Part shown: piece after piece, positions 1 to 6,165 of the stretch | How the letters are laid out: the number at the start of each line of letters is the position of its first letter | How positions within the stretch are numbered: position 1 is the first letter of the stretch | Notes under the pieces: generated by a model | The model's database searches: none | Told to the model about the DNA's origin: nothing | Seen by the model: only the letters and a program-made list of their open reading frames with translations | Translations under genes and position numbers: made by a program | Assembly: GCA_964456525.1 (NCBI GenBank) | Contig: CAYWAP010000056.1 | Coordinates: 1 to 8,310 of the forward strand | DNA from: Onthomonas sp964456525 | Lineage (GTDB): Bacteria; Bacillota; Clostridia; Oscillospirales; Oscillospiraceae | Length of the DNA: 8,310 nt | Direction of reading: 5' to 3'

Positions 1-13
1 TTACGCACGAACA

Positions 14-51
14 AAAAACCTGCTTTGGCCTGATTGCCACAGCAGGTTTTT
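14..51 (-). terminator. Rho-independent terminator of glnS
   Basis: An 11-bp perfect stem (14-24 with 41-51) carries an inner 4-bp stem (26-29 with 36-39). Read on the minus strand, the 3' arm runs into six T residues (complement of 13-18). It lies about 60 bases past the glnS stop. The stem ends are A/T-rich on both sides, so it may work in both directions. Confidence 0.75.
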
Positions 52-62
52 CGACAGGCTGG

Positions 63-100
63 GACCGCGTTTCTAAGGCGAAACGCGGTCTTCTTTTATT
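63..100 (+). terminator. Rho-independent terminator for a plus-strand gene left of the window
   Basis: A perfect 11-bp stem (63-73 with 80-90) with a 6-base loop is followed on the plus strand by the T-rich stretch TTCTTTTATT (91-100). The T-tract is on the plus side only, so it most likely ends a transcript entering from the left, convergent with glnS. The gene it serves is not in the window. Confidence 0.7.
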
Positions 101-109
101 TGCTGTCCG

Positions 110-1798
110 TCACTTTTTGGGCTTGAAACTGTCCTTCAGGGAGACAGAACGGTTGAACACCAGTGCTCCGGGTTTGGAATCCCGGTTATCCACGCAGAAG
201 TAGCCCAGGCGCATGAACTGATAGGAGGCAGGGGCAGCAGCATCTGCCAAAGAGGCCTCCAGCTTGCAGCCCTGCAGCACTTGCAGGGAATCGGGGTTCA
301 GGGCTGACAGGAAATCCTTGCCCGCAGCGTCAGGAGCAGCGTCCAAAAACAGGTTGTCGTACAGACGAACCTCTGCGTCCACAGCCGAATTGGCATCCAC
401 CCAGTGGATGGTGGCGCCTTTGACCTTGCGGCCGTCGGCGGGGTCGCCCCCCCGGGACTCCGGATCGTATTCGGCGAAAACTGTGGTGATATTGCCTTCC
501 TCGTCTTTTTCACATCCGGTACAGCGGATCAGATAGGCCCCCTTCAGCCGACACTCCGGGCCGCCGGGGTAAAGGCGTTTGTACTTGGGAATTTTGACCT
601 CCAGGAAATCGTCCCCTTCGATGAACAGCTCCCGGGAAAAGGACACGGTACGCTTGCCCATTTCGGGGTGCTTGGGGTGATTCTCCACCTCAAAAACTTC
701 CTGTTTGTCCTCCGGATAGTTGGTAATCACCAGTTTCACCGGGTGCAAGACGGCCATCACACGGCCGGCAGTGTCGTCCAGATCCGCACGCAGGCAGTGC
801 TCCAGAAAGGCAAATTCCACCGTAGAGTCGGCTTTTGCAACGCCGATCTGCTCGGAAAAACTGCGGATGGAAGCGGGAGTGTAACCCCGGCGGCGCAGGC
901 CGCAGATGGTGGGCATGCGGGGATCGTCCCAGCCGGAAACGTAGTTCTCCTCCACCAGCTGGCGCAGCTTGCGCTTGGACATCACCGTATGGTCAATGCC
1001 AAGACGGGCAAACTCGATCTGCCGGGGCTTGACCTCGCAGGAGATGTTTTGAATGACCCAGTCGTACAGGGGACGGTGGGATTCAAACTCCAAGGTGCAC
1101 AGAGAATGGGTAATCCCCTCAATGGCGTCTTCAATGGGGTGGGCAAAGTCATACATGGGGTAAATGCACCACTTGTCCCCCGTGCGGTGGTGGCGCTGGT
1201 GCTTGATGCGGTACAGGGCAGGGTCACGCATATTGAAGTTGCCCGAGGCCAGGTCGATCTTGGCCCGCAGCGTCATTGCGCCGTCGGGAAATTCTCCGGC
1301 CTTCATCCGGCGAAACAGGTCCAGAGACTCCTCAATGGGGCGATCCCGGTAGGGGCTGACGGCCGGCGTGTTCACGTCGCCCCGATTGGCCGCCATCTCC
1401 TCAGGGGTCAGCTGGCAGACATAGGCCAGCCCCTTCCGGATCAGCTCCTCGGCGTAGTCATACATCTGGTCAAAGTAATCGGAGGCGTAGAAAAAACGGT
1501 CCTCCCAATCATAGCCCAGCCACCGAATGTCCTCCTCAATGGCGTCTACAAATTCCACATCTTCCCGGGTCGGATTGGTGTCGTCCATGCGGAGGTTGCA
1601 TTTTCCGTGGTATTTCTGCGCCGTGCCAAAATCGACATAGATGGCCTTGGCGTGGCCGATGTGAAGGTAGCCGTTTGGCTCCGGCGGAAAACGGGTGTGG
1701 ACATCCATGCCGGCGAAACGGCCGCCCTGTGCAATATCCTCATCAATAAAATCATGAATAAAATTCTGCGCCATAATGGCATTGTCTTTTTTAGCCAT
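110..1798 (-). CDS. glnS: Glutaminyl-tRNA synthetase (GlnRS, EC 6.1.1.18)
   Basis: Charges tRNA-Gln with glutamine, using ATP, in the cytosol. The 562-residue protein is close to the E. coli enzyme in length (about 554). The class I catalytic domain shows the HIGH motif as HIGH at residues 46-49 within PPEPNGYLHIGHAK, and the KMSKS equivalent as VMSKRKL at 272-278. The LRMDDTNP stretch (69-76) and the CIYPMYDF stretch (211-218) match the glutamine/tRNA-binding segments of GlnRS rather than GluRS; by comparison with E. coli, an Asp of the first and Tyr216 of the second would contact glutamine. The C-terminal half (about 345-562) is the beta-barrel anticodon-binding region, and no domain appears to be missing. 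The ATG at 1798 is preceded by AGGAG at a 9-base spacing. It has its own promoter (1833-1860) with a short leader and no T-box. It is a single-gene transcript, divergent from trxBA and ending at the hairpin at 14-51. Confidence 0.97.
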   Translation of the reverse strand: MAKKDNAIMAQNFIHDFIDEDIAQGGRFAGMDVHTRFPPEPNGYLHIGHAKAIYVDFGTAQKYHGKCNLRMDDTNPTREDVEFVDAIEEDIRWLGYDWEDRFFYASDYFDQMYDYAEELIRKGLAYVCQLTPEEMAANRGDVNTPAVSPYRDRPIEESLDLFRRMKAGEFPDGAMTLRAKIDLASGNFNMRDPALYRIKHQRHHRTGDKWCIYPMYDFAHPIEDAIEGITHSLCTLEFESHRPLYDWVIQNISCEVKPRQIEFARLGIDHTVMSKRKLRQLVEENYVSGWDDPRMPTICGLRRRGYTPASIRSFSEQIGVAKADSTVEFAFLEHCLRADLDDTAGRVMAVLHPVKLVITNYPEDKQEVFEVENHPKHPEMGKRTVSFSRELFIEGDDFLEVKIPKYKRLYPGGPECRLKGAYLIRCTGCEKDEEGNITTVFAEYDPESRGGDPADGRKVKGATIHWVDANSAVDAEVRLYDNLFLDAAPDAAGKDFLSALNPDSLQVLQGCKLEASLADAAAPASYQFMRLGYFCVDNRDSKPGALVFNRSVSLKDSFKPKK

Positions 1799-1832
1799 GG
1801 AGAGTCACTCCTACTTTCTCAAATCATGCCTT

Positions 1833-1860
1833 ATTATACCGCAGTTTGGAAAAAAATCAA
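1833..1860 (-). promoter_or_regulatory. Predicted sigma-A promoter of glnS
   Basis: On the minus strand, TTGATT (1855-1860) is separated by 16 bases from a perfect TATAAT (1833-1838). Transcription should start near 1826, giving a leader of about 28 bases before the ATG at 1798. That is too short for a T-box or other riboswitch. Confidence 0.65.
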
Positions 1861-1936
1861 CTGCTGCGGCAGAGAAAAGCCGCGTCCATATCCGGAGGAC
1901 ATTGTCAAAAACGGAAATTTCCCCCTTTGATTTCCC

Positions 1937-1964
1937 TTGCAATTCGGACATAATTGGATATAAT
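1937..1964 (+). promoter_or_regulatory. Predicted sigma-A promoter of trxB-trxA
   Basis: TTGCAA (1937-1942), a 16-base spacer and a perfect TATAAT (1959-1964) on the plus strand. The start would be near A1971, leaving a leader of about 115 bases before trxB. The leader begins with a GC-rich hairpin (1989-1994 with 1999-2004, loop AGCG). A perfect 10-bp palindrome GGAAATTTCC (1913-1922) sits 14 bases upstream of the -35 box and could be a protein-binding site, but I cannot name a regulator. Confidence 0.65.
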
Positions 1965-1988
1965 AGTGGTACACCCGCAGTTGGAACC

Positions 1989-2004
1989 GGGCGGAGCGCC
2001 GCCC
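1989..2004 (+). other. GC-rich hairpin in the trxB leader
   Basis: GGGCGG and CCGCCC form a 6-bp all-GC stem around a 4-base loop, about 18 bases after the predicted transcription start. No T-run follows, so it is not an obvious terminator. It may protect the 5' end of the mRNA. The rest of the leader up to the AAGGAG at 2071-2076 shows no riboswitch I recognise. Confidence 0.4.
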
Positions 2005-2086
2005 AGCCATCAGCCATTCTTTCGAGCCCCTTTATCCCCAACGGGTAATGTCAGGCTCCCCCATTTTAAAAAGGAGACACAGCAAG

Positions 2087-2929
2087 ATGTACGACTGCAT
2101 TGTGATTGGCGGCGGCCCCGCTGGGCTGAGTGCCGCGATTGCGCTTCGGAGCCGTAATCGAAGCGTTTTGACGATCTCCAACCCTGTGGGGAAAAATCCC
2201 CTGTATCGGGCTGAAAAAATCGACAATTACCTGGGTCTTCCCGGCAAAACCGGCGCCGAGATGCTGGACCTGTTCCAGGAGCACGCCCTGGCCGCCGGCG
2301 CTGAGCTGAAGGTAGGAAAAGTGCTTTCCGCCGTCGATATGGGGAGTTCCTATTTCCTCACAGTTGGCACGGAGGTCTATGAGGGAAAAACCTTGATTCT
2401 CGCCTCCGGCGTCTCCCGGGGGCAGAAATATGCCGGCGAACAGGAACTTCTGGGCCATGGCGTCAGCTATTGCGCCACCTGCGACGGCATGCTCTACCGG
2501 AACAAACCGGTTTGCGTAATTGGCCGGAGCGCAGATGCGCCCCAGGAGGCCAACTATCTGGCCCAAATCGGCTGCCAGGTCACCTATGTGAGCCCCCTCA
2601 AGCCGGAGGGGCTAAACGCCGCCATCCCCCATGTGAAGGCAGGTCATTTGGAGATTATCGGCGCCCATCAGGTGGAAGGACTGCGCGCAAACGGCGCCGT
2701 CATCCCCTGTCAGGGGGTGTTCATCTTCCGGGAGGCCGTCGCCCCGACGGATCTGTTCCCTGATCTGGAGCTGGAGGACGGCTATATTAAGGTAGACCGT
2801 TCCATGCGCACCAACCTTCGCGGCATTTTCGCCGCGGGAGACTGCACCGGCAAACCCCTTCAGGTGGCAAAGGCTGTTGGCGAGGGGCTGATCGCCGGTG
2901 AGATGGCGGACGCGTATTTGTCCATTTAA
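2087..2929 (+). CDS. trxB: Thioredoxin reductase-like flavoprotein, probably not NADPH-dependent (FFTR-like)
   Basis: A 280-residue FAD protein expected to reduce the thioredoxin encoded 30 bases downstream. The N-terminal FAD site IGGGPAG (7-13), the redox-active CATC pair (Cys129, Cys132, followed by DG) and the C-terminal FAD motif GIFAAGDC (246-253) are all intact. The middle domain is atypical: where classic enzymes have GGGNTAVEEA for NADPH binding, this one reads GRSADAPQEA (146-155). Where they have HRR..FRA, it reads VSPLKPEG (168-175). The middle domain is also shorter; classic enzymes have about 310-320 residues. These losses match the ferredoxin-dependent flavin thioredoxin reductases of clostridia, so ferredoxin is the likely electron donor; that is inference. 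The start at 2087 has AAGGAG at 2071-2076 (10-base spacing). An in-frame ATG at 2048 lacks a ribosome binding site. Alternative: another FAD/disulfide oxidoreductase that serves a different partner. Confidence 0.9.
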   Translation: MYDCIVIGGGPAGLSAAIALRSRNRSVLTISNPVGKNPLYRAEKIDNYLGLPGKTGAEMLDLFQEHALAAGAELKVGKVLSAVDMGSSYFLTVGTEVYEGKTLILASGVSRGQKYAGEQELLGHGVSYCATCDGMLYRNKPVCVIGRSADAPQEANYLAQIGCQVTYVSPLKPEGLNAAIPHVKAGHLEIIGAHQVEGLRANGAVIPCQGVFIFREAVAPTDLFPDLELEDGYIKVDRSMRTNLRGIFAAGDCTGKPLQVAKAVGEGLIAGEMADAYLSI

Positions 2930-2959
2930 GATCATTTTATCGTATAAGGAGTGTAAAAC

Positions 2960-3283
2960 ATGTCGAATGTCATTCATTTTACCAGTGAATCTTTCAAAGA
3001 AGCCCTTGGCAAGGACGGCGTCATGATGGTTGATTTCTGGGCAACCTGGTGCGGCCCCTGCCGGATGATCGGCCCTGTCATTGAGGAGCTGGCCGACGAA
3101 TACGCCGGCCGGGTGGTCGTCGGCAAGGTCGATATTGACGCCTGCATGGATTTGGCTACGGAGTACGATGTCATGAGCATCCCCAACGTCATCTTCTTTA
3201 AGGACGGTCAGGTACTGGATCGCAAGATCGGCGCTATGCCAAAGCGGAGCTATGTGGAGGCCATTGAGGACGCGCTGTCCTAA
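2960..3283 (+). CDS. trxA: Thioredoxin
   Basis: A 107-residue cytosolic thioredoxin of standard length that reduces protein disulfides and is itself re-reduced by the flavoprotein encoded just upstream. The active site is WCGPC at residues 30-34, and the conserved cis-proline is Pro75 in SIPNVIFF; Asn76 replaces the usual Thr after it. The buried Asp typical of the family lies in the VDFWA strand (Asp25). The ATG has AAGGAG at 2946-2951 with an 8-base spacing. The 30-base gap to trxB holds no terminator or promoter that I can see, so the two genes are co-transcribed from the promoter at 1937-1964. The pairing of trxB with trxA supports a dedicated reductase-substrate couple. Confidence 0.97.
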   Translation: MSNVIHFTSESFKEALGKDGVMMVDFWATWCGPCRMIGPVIEELADEYAGRVVVGKVDIDACMDLATEYDVMSIPNVIFFKDGQVLDRKIGAMPKRSYVEAIEDALS

Positions 3284-3307
3284 GCCTTGTGTAAACCATG
3301 CCGGCAT

Positions 3308-3337
3308 GTCCAAGTGACGGCTCTTTGTCTCTTGGAC
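3308..3337. other. Hairpin in the trxA 3' region
   Basis: GTCCAAG (3308-3314) pairs with CTTGGAC (3331-3337). After one mismatch, GAC (3316-3318) pairs with GTC (3327-3329), leaving an 8-base loop. No T-run follows on either strand, so it is not a classic terminator. The palindrome CATGCCGGCATG (3297-3308) abuts it. Function unknown. Confidence 0.45.
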
Positions 3338-3349
3338 TGAATCCCCCAA

Positions 3350-3430
3350 TCAAAACAGACAATCGAAAGAAAATGGACATGCTCCCTTCACAGGGCGGTG
3401 AACAAACACCGCCAAACATGAGGGGAGCAT
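3350..3430 (-). CDS. Possible 26-codon mini-gene with a strong ribosome binding site
   Basis: On the minus strand an ATG (3428-3430) follows GGAGG (3439-3443) at an 8-base spacing. It opens a 26-codon frame ending in TGA (3350-3352). The peptide would start MLPSCLAVFV, be short and fairly hydrophobic, and contain cysteines at positions 5, 18 and 24. I do not recognise it. It lies downstream of the fructokinase terminator and I see no convincing promoter of its own. The start codon lies in the outer stem of the hairpin at 3379-3430, which would limit translation or reflect RNA structure rather than coding. It could equally be chance or part of a structured RNA. Confidence 0.25.
   Translation of the reverse strand: MLPSCLAVFVHRPVKGACPFSFDCLF
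3379..3430. other. Two-tier stem-loop of unknown function between trxA and the sugar operon
   Basis: An outer 8-bp stem (ATGCTCCC 3379-3386 with GGGAGCAT 3423-3430) encloses an inner 7-bp stem (GGCGGTG 3394-3400 with CACCGCC 3407-3413, loop AACAAA), with asymmetric internal loops between them. No T-run follows, so it is not a terminator. Both stems are perfect, which suggests a selected RNA structure. The transcribed strand is uncertain: plus would place it in the trxA 3' UTR, minus after the fructokinase. It resembles no RNA family that I can name. Confidence 0.45.
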
Positions 3431-3489
3431 ATCTGTTTCCTCCAGAGGGCTGCCCCTGTCTCTGCTGCTGCCAAACTGTCCCTGCGGGC

Positions 3490-3530
3490 AAAAAACGGCT
3501 GTGCTTCCCCCTTTCGGGAGATGCACAGCC
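3490..3530 (-). terminator. Rho-independent terminator of the sugar operon
   Basis: On the minus strand an 8-bp stem (3523-3530 with 3497-3504), one A-A mismatch and a 6-bp inner stem are capped by a GAAA tetraloop (3512-3515). The hairpin is followed, after one base, by six T residues (complement of 3490-3495). It lies about 60 bases past the fructokinase stop and is the strongest terminator in the gap. On the plus strand it is followed only by TGTTGATTTT. Confidence 0.75.
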
Positions 3531-3540
3531 TGTTGATTTT

Positions 3541-3585
3541 GGCCCCAGCGGAGGACGAACCGCTTTGGCGGCTGGGGCCGGTTTT
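3541..3585 (+). terminator. Rho-independent terminator for trxB-trxA (plus strand)
   Basis: GGCCCCAGC (3541-3549) pairs with GCTGGGGCC (3571-3579) in a 9-bp GC-rich stem. On the plus strand it is followed by GG and four T residues (3582-3585). It ends 7 bases before the convergent fructokinase stop codon. The T-tract is short, so termination may be partial, helped by the hairpin at 3497-3530 just before it. Confidence 0.55.
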
Positions 3586-3591
3586 ATGGGG

Positions 3592-4566
3592 TTATTCCGC
3601 CCGGCGGAGCAGCTGCTCCACCTCTTCCCGCTCCGGCATGGAGCGGATGGCCCCCTTCCGCGTGGTGACCAGGTAGGCCGCAGCGTTGGCGAAGCGGAGC
3701 ATTTCCTCCAGGTCAGGGGCGTCCAAACCTTTCAGGCCATGTTCCAGCACGAAATGGAGGACACAGGCGCAGAAGGTGTCCCCGGCGCCAGTGGTCTCGA
3801 TCGTGCCACCGAGCCGGAAGGCGGGGACAAAGACGCGCTGCTCCCCGCAGTAGCTGTAGCTCCCCTGGGCGCCGGCGGTGACGTTGATCAGGCGGATGTT
3901 GGGGTACCACTCGCGCAGGATGGCCGCGCCCCGGTGAAAGTCCGTCTCGCCGGTCATAAACTCCAGCTCATTGTCCGCGATTTTGAGGACATCGCACTGG
4001 GAAAGCCCGAAAGCGATCTGTCGCCGGGCCTCCTCCAGATCGTCCCAGAGGGGAGGCCGGAGGTTGGGATCAAAGGAAATCAAAGCCCCGTTGGTTCGGG
4101 CGCAGCGGATCGCCTTGACGGTGGCCCCCCGCACCGGCTCATGGGTCAGCGAGAGGGAGCCAAAGTGGAAGAGACGGCAGCTTTTCAGCAGTTCCTCCGG
4201 CACCTCTTTCTCCGTCAGCATCATGTCCGCCCCCGGGTTGCGGTAAAAGGAAAAGTCCCGGTCGCCGTTGGGGTCATTTTTGACGATGGCCAAAGTGGTG
4301 CGCACCTGGCGCGCCATGACCAGTCCGGAGGTGTCAATCCCGGCCGCCTCCACCACGCCGCGCAATTGGCGGCCGAAGAGGTCGTCTCCCACTTTGCCGA
4401 TAAAGGCGCATGACCGCCCCAGTTTTTCCAGCATTGCCAACACATTGCAGGGCGCGCCACCGGGGTTGGCCTCGAACATCGGGTTGCCCTGGGCGCTCAG
4501 GCCGCCGTCGGTAAAGTCGATCAGCAGCTCACCTAGCGCAACCACATCAAATTCTTTCTGTTCCAT
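3592..4566 (-). CDS. scrK: PfkB-family fructokinase
   Basis: Phosphorylates a sugar, most likely fructose to fructose-6-phosphate, with ATP in the cytosol. The 324-residue protein is of normal length for ribokinase/PfkB enzymes. It shows the N-terminal sugar-binding region with NPGGAPCN (34-41), a middle FDPNLRP (165-171) and the C-terminal signature ETTGAGDTF (257-265), where Asp263 is the predicted catalytic base and GAG forms the anion hole. The specificity call rests on the adjacent beta-fructosidase gene; the sequence alone would also allow another ketose or 2-keto-3-deoxygluconate kinase. The ATG at 4566 is chosen because GAGGGG (4577-4582) precedes it by 10 bases; an in-frame ATG at 4584 has no ribosome binding site. 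The first 20 bases overlap the end of the hydrolase gene, which implies translational coupling. Last gene of the operon, ended by the hairpin at 3490-3530. Confidence 0.9.
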   Translation of the reverse strand: MEQKEFDVVALGELLIDFTDGGLSAQGNPMFEANPGGAPCNVLAMLEKLGRSCAFIGKVGDDLFGRQLRGVVEAAGIDTSGLVMARQVRTTLAIVKNDPNGDRDFSFYRNPGADMMLTEKEVPEELLKSCRLFHFGSLSLTHEPVRGATVKAIRCARTNGALISFDPNLRPPLWDDLEEARRQIAFGLSQCDVLKIADNELEFMTGETDFHRGAAILREWYPNIRLINVTAGAQGSYSYCGEQRVFVPAFRLGGTIETTGAGDTFCACVLHFVLEHGLKGLDAPDLEEMLRFANAAAYLVTTRKGAIRSMPEREEVEQLLRRAE

Positions 4567-6067
4567 CACATTCACACCCCTCATAGGCGATCAGATCGTA
4601 TTTTTCCACGTCCATCAGGACGGTTCCGTCCGTCTCGAAGCTGATGGAGCTGGCGGAGACCGGCGTATAGAGGACAAAGGAGGCCGCCTGTTCCCCGTCA
4701 TTGACAAAGAGCTCCAGGCTGTTCCGGTCCAGAATTACCCGCAGCTTGATCTCCCCCTGCCGGGGCGCGGCGAGGAAGTCCCGCACATGGACAATATCGT
4801 GGGGGAATCCGCCGCGGGTTCGGTCCACCCGCACCGTGCTGCACTCCGGCTTATAGCGGATGGTGGTCACATGCTCGCCGTCCTTGGCCAGGTGGAGCTT
4901 GAACCACTGATAAAGGCTGCTGGGGCTGGCCGGGCGCACGGTCACCGTCAGGTCGATCATCCGGCCGCTGACGCCTTGCAGGCTGCTCTCGCCGTGGAAG
5001 ACAACGTTTTGGTAGGCCACACGGCCTGCCCGGATCTGCTCCAACTCCCGAACCGGGTTTTGAATCAGCCGCCCATCCCGCACGTGCAGCTCCCGGGGCA
5101 GGGTCATCTGTCCAAACCAGCGCGTCCCCTGGGGCTTACAGCCGGAGGTGTCCCAGTTCTGCATCCAGGCGATCATGATGCGCCGGCCATCCGGCGTCAG
5201 GAGGGTCTGCGGGGCGTAAAAGTCGATGCCGTAGTCCACCGCCTGCACCTGCTGGCGGGTGAAGTGATGGCTGTCCCGGTCATAGCTGCCCAGCAGGCAG
5301 ACCGTGCCGTTGCCCGCGTGGAACTCCAGCCCCACCGGCGTCATCTCCTGGGGGCTGACAAGCAGAACCTGCTCGCCGTCCAGGAGGAAGAAGTCGGGGC
5401 ACTCCCACATCCGGCCATACTGGTTGCGACTGGCATCTAGCGTGGCGGCGTAGGACCAACGGAAACCGTCCTCGCTCTCGTAGAGCAGAACTGCGCCGCT
5501 GCCGTCCGGGGTGCGGTTGCCCACAACGGCGTAAAACCGGTCCCCCTCCCGCCAGATTTTGGGGTCCCGGAAATCGTTCCTGCTGCCCCCTTCGGGCAGG
5601 TCGGCGCCGGTGAGAACAGGGTTCTCACCCACTTTTTCGTAGTTCACGCCGTCGCCGACGGCGAGACATTGCGTCTGGAACTCCTTAACCGCGCCGTCTT
5701 CCTGCCGCACCTGGTGTACGCCGGTATACATCAGCAGCTGCCGCCCGTCGGGCAGCTCCACCGCGCTTCCAGAGAAGCAGCCGTTCTTGTCATAGTCCTC
5801 GTCCGGGGCCAGGGCGATGGGCAGACGCTCCCAGTGGATAAAATCCTCCGTCTTGACGTGTCCCCAGTGCATGGGGCCCCAATTGATGGAATAGGGATGA
5901 TACTGGTAAAAGAGATGGTATTCGCCCCGATAACAGGAAAATCCATTGGGGTCGTTAATCCAACCAATTCCACCAGTCACATGGAAGGCGGGCCGCTCCT
6001 CCGGGGGGATAAACGACATGTACTGCTCCTCAAAGGCGCGAGCTTGGCGTAATTTTTCGCTCAACAT
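4547..6067 (-). CDS. sacA: GH32 beta-fructofuranosidase / sucrose(-6-phosphate) hydrolase
   Basis: Hydrolyses beta-fructosidic bonds of sucrose or short fructo-oligosaccharides. The 506 residues match cytosolic SacA/ScrB enzymes. The five-bladed propeller carries the three catalytic motifs of GH32: WINDPNG (36-42, nucleophile Asp39), FRDP (166-169, Asp168 as transition-state stabiliser) and WECPD (221-225, Glu222 as acid/base). The C-terminal beta-sandwich module spans about 345-495, including LDRNSLELFVNDG (446-458). There is no signal peptide, so it acts on imported sugar. No PTS gene is present and an ABC importer is upstream, so free sucrose or kestose-type sugars are more likely substrates than sucrose-6-phosphate (inference). 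The ATG at 6067 follows GGAG (6077-6080) at a 9-base spacing. A strong hairpin lies just upstream of that ribosome binding site. Confidence 0.95.
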   Translation of the reverse strand: MLSEKLRQARAFEEQYMSFIPPEERPAFHVTGGIGWINDPNGFSCYRGEYHLFYQYHPYSINWGPMHWGHVKTEDFIHWERLPIALAPDEDYDKNGCFSGSAVELPDGRQLLMYTGVHQVRQEDGAVKEFQTQCLAVGDGVNYEKVGENPVLTGADLPEGGSRNDFRDPKIWREGDRFYAVVGNRTPDGSGAVLLYESEDGFRWSYAATLDASRNQYGRMWECPDFFLLDGEQVLLVSPQEMTPVGLEFHAGNGTVCLLGSYDRDSHHFTRQQVQAVDYGIDFYAPQTLLTPDGRRIMIAWMQNWDTSGCKPQGTRWFGQMTLPRELHVRDGRLIQNPVRELEQIRAGRVAYQNVVFHGESSLQGVSGRMIDLTVTVRPASPSSLYQWFKLHLAKDGEHVTTIRYKPECSTVRVDRTRGGFPHDIVHVRDFLAAPRQGEIKLRVILDRNSLELFVNDGEQAASFVLYTPVSASSISFETDGTVLMDVEKYDLIAYEGCECDGTERI

Positions 6068-6088
6068 GGGCTGTCACTCCAATCATAG

Positions 6089-6136
6089 CGCAGGGCGCCA
6101 GCCGTCCGCCTGAATCGGCGGACGGGGCGCCCTGCG
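6089..6136 (-). other. Strong intercistronic hairpin between the binding-protein and sacA genes
   Basis: Two perfectly paired segments, 11 bp (6089-6099 with 6126-6136) and 9 bp (6102-6110 with 6117-6125), are separated by a 2-base bulge and closed by a 6-base loop. On the minus strand no T-run follows, so it is not a typical terminator. It lies 29 bases past the binding-protein stop and 8 bases before the sacA ribosome binding site. A role in protecting the upstream mRNA from 3' exonucleases, or in holding back sacA expression, is likely but inferred. Confidence 0.6.
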
Positions 6137-6147
6137 GTCGGTCGTCT

Positions 6148-6153
6148 ATTATA
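6148..6153 (-). promoter_or_regulatory. Candidate -10 box of an internal promoter for sacA-scrK
   Basis: A perfect TATAAT on the minus strand sits in an A/T-rich island between the binding-protein stop and the intercistronic hairpin. The best -35 candidate, TTGCAT (complement of 6174-6179), is 20 bases away, longer than optimal. If used, transcription would start near 6141 and the hairpin at 6089-6136 would be the 5' end of the sacA mRNA. Confidence 0.3.
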
Positions 6154-6165
6154 TTAACATGTATC

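Noticed and set aside
1799..1832. T-box or other aminoacyl-tRNA-sensing leader for glnS
   Set aside because: The predicted leader is only about 28 bases, with no specifier stem, no T-box sequence and no terminator ahead of the start codon.
404..1930. 508-codon open frame on the plus strand opposite glnS
   Set aside because: It runs antisense through a clear GlnRS gene; its length follows from GC-rich codon bias. There is no ribosome binding site and no recognisable domain.
2048..2086. Upstream in-frame ATG for trxB (13 extra residues)
   Set aside because: It has no Shine-Dalgarno sequence, and the AAGGAG would lie inside the coding region. Homologous flavoproteins begin right before the FAD motif, as with the start at 2087.
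3298..4413. 371-codon plus-strand open frame from the trxA-scrK gap into scrK, including a Cys-rich stretch
   Set aside because: Most of it is antisense to the PfkB kinase, it crosses both terminators, and no ribosome binding site precedes its start.
4268..5440. 390-codon plus-strand open frame opposite scrK and sacA
   Set aside because: Antisense shadow of two well-identified genes, with low-complexity Ala/Gly/His/Val-rich content and no domain match that I recognise.
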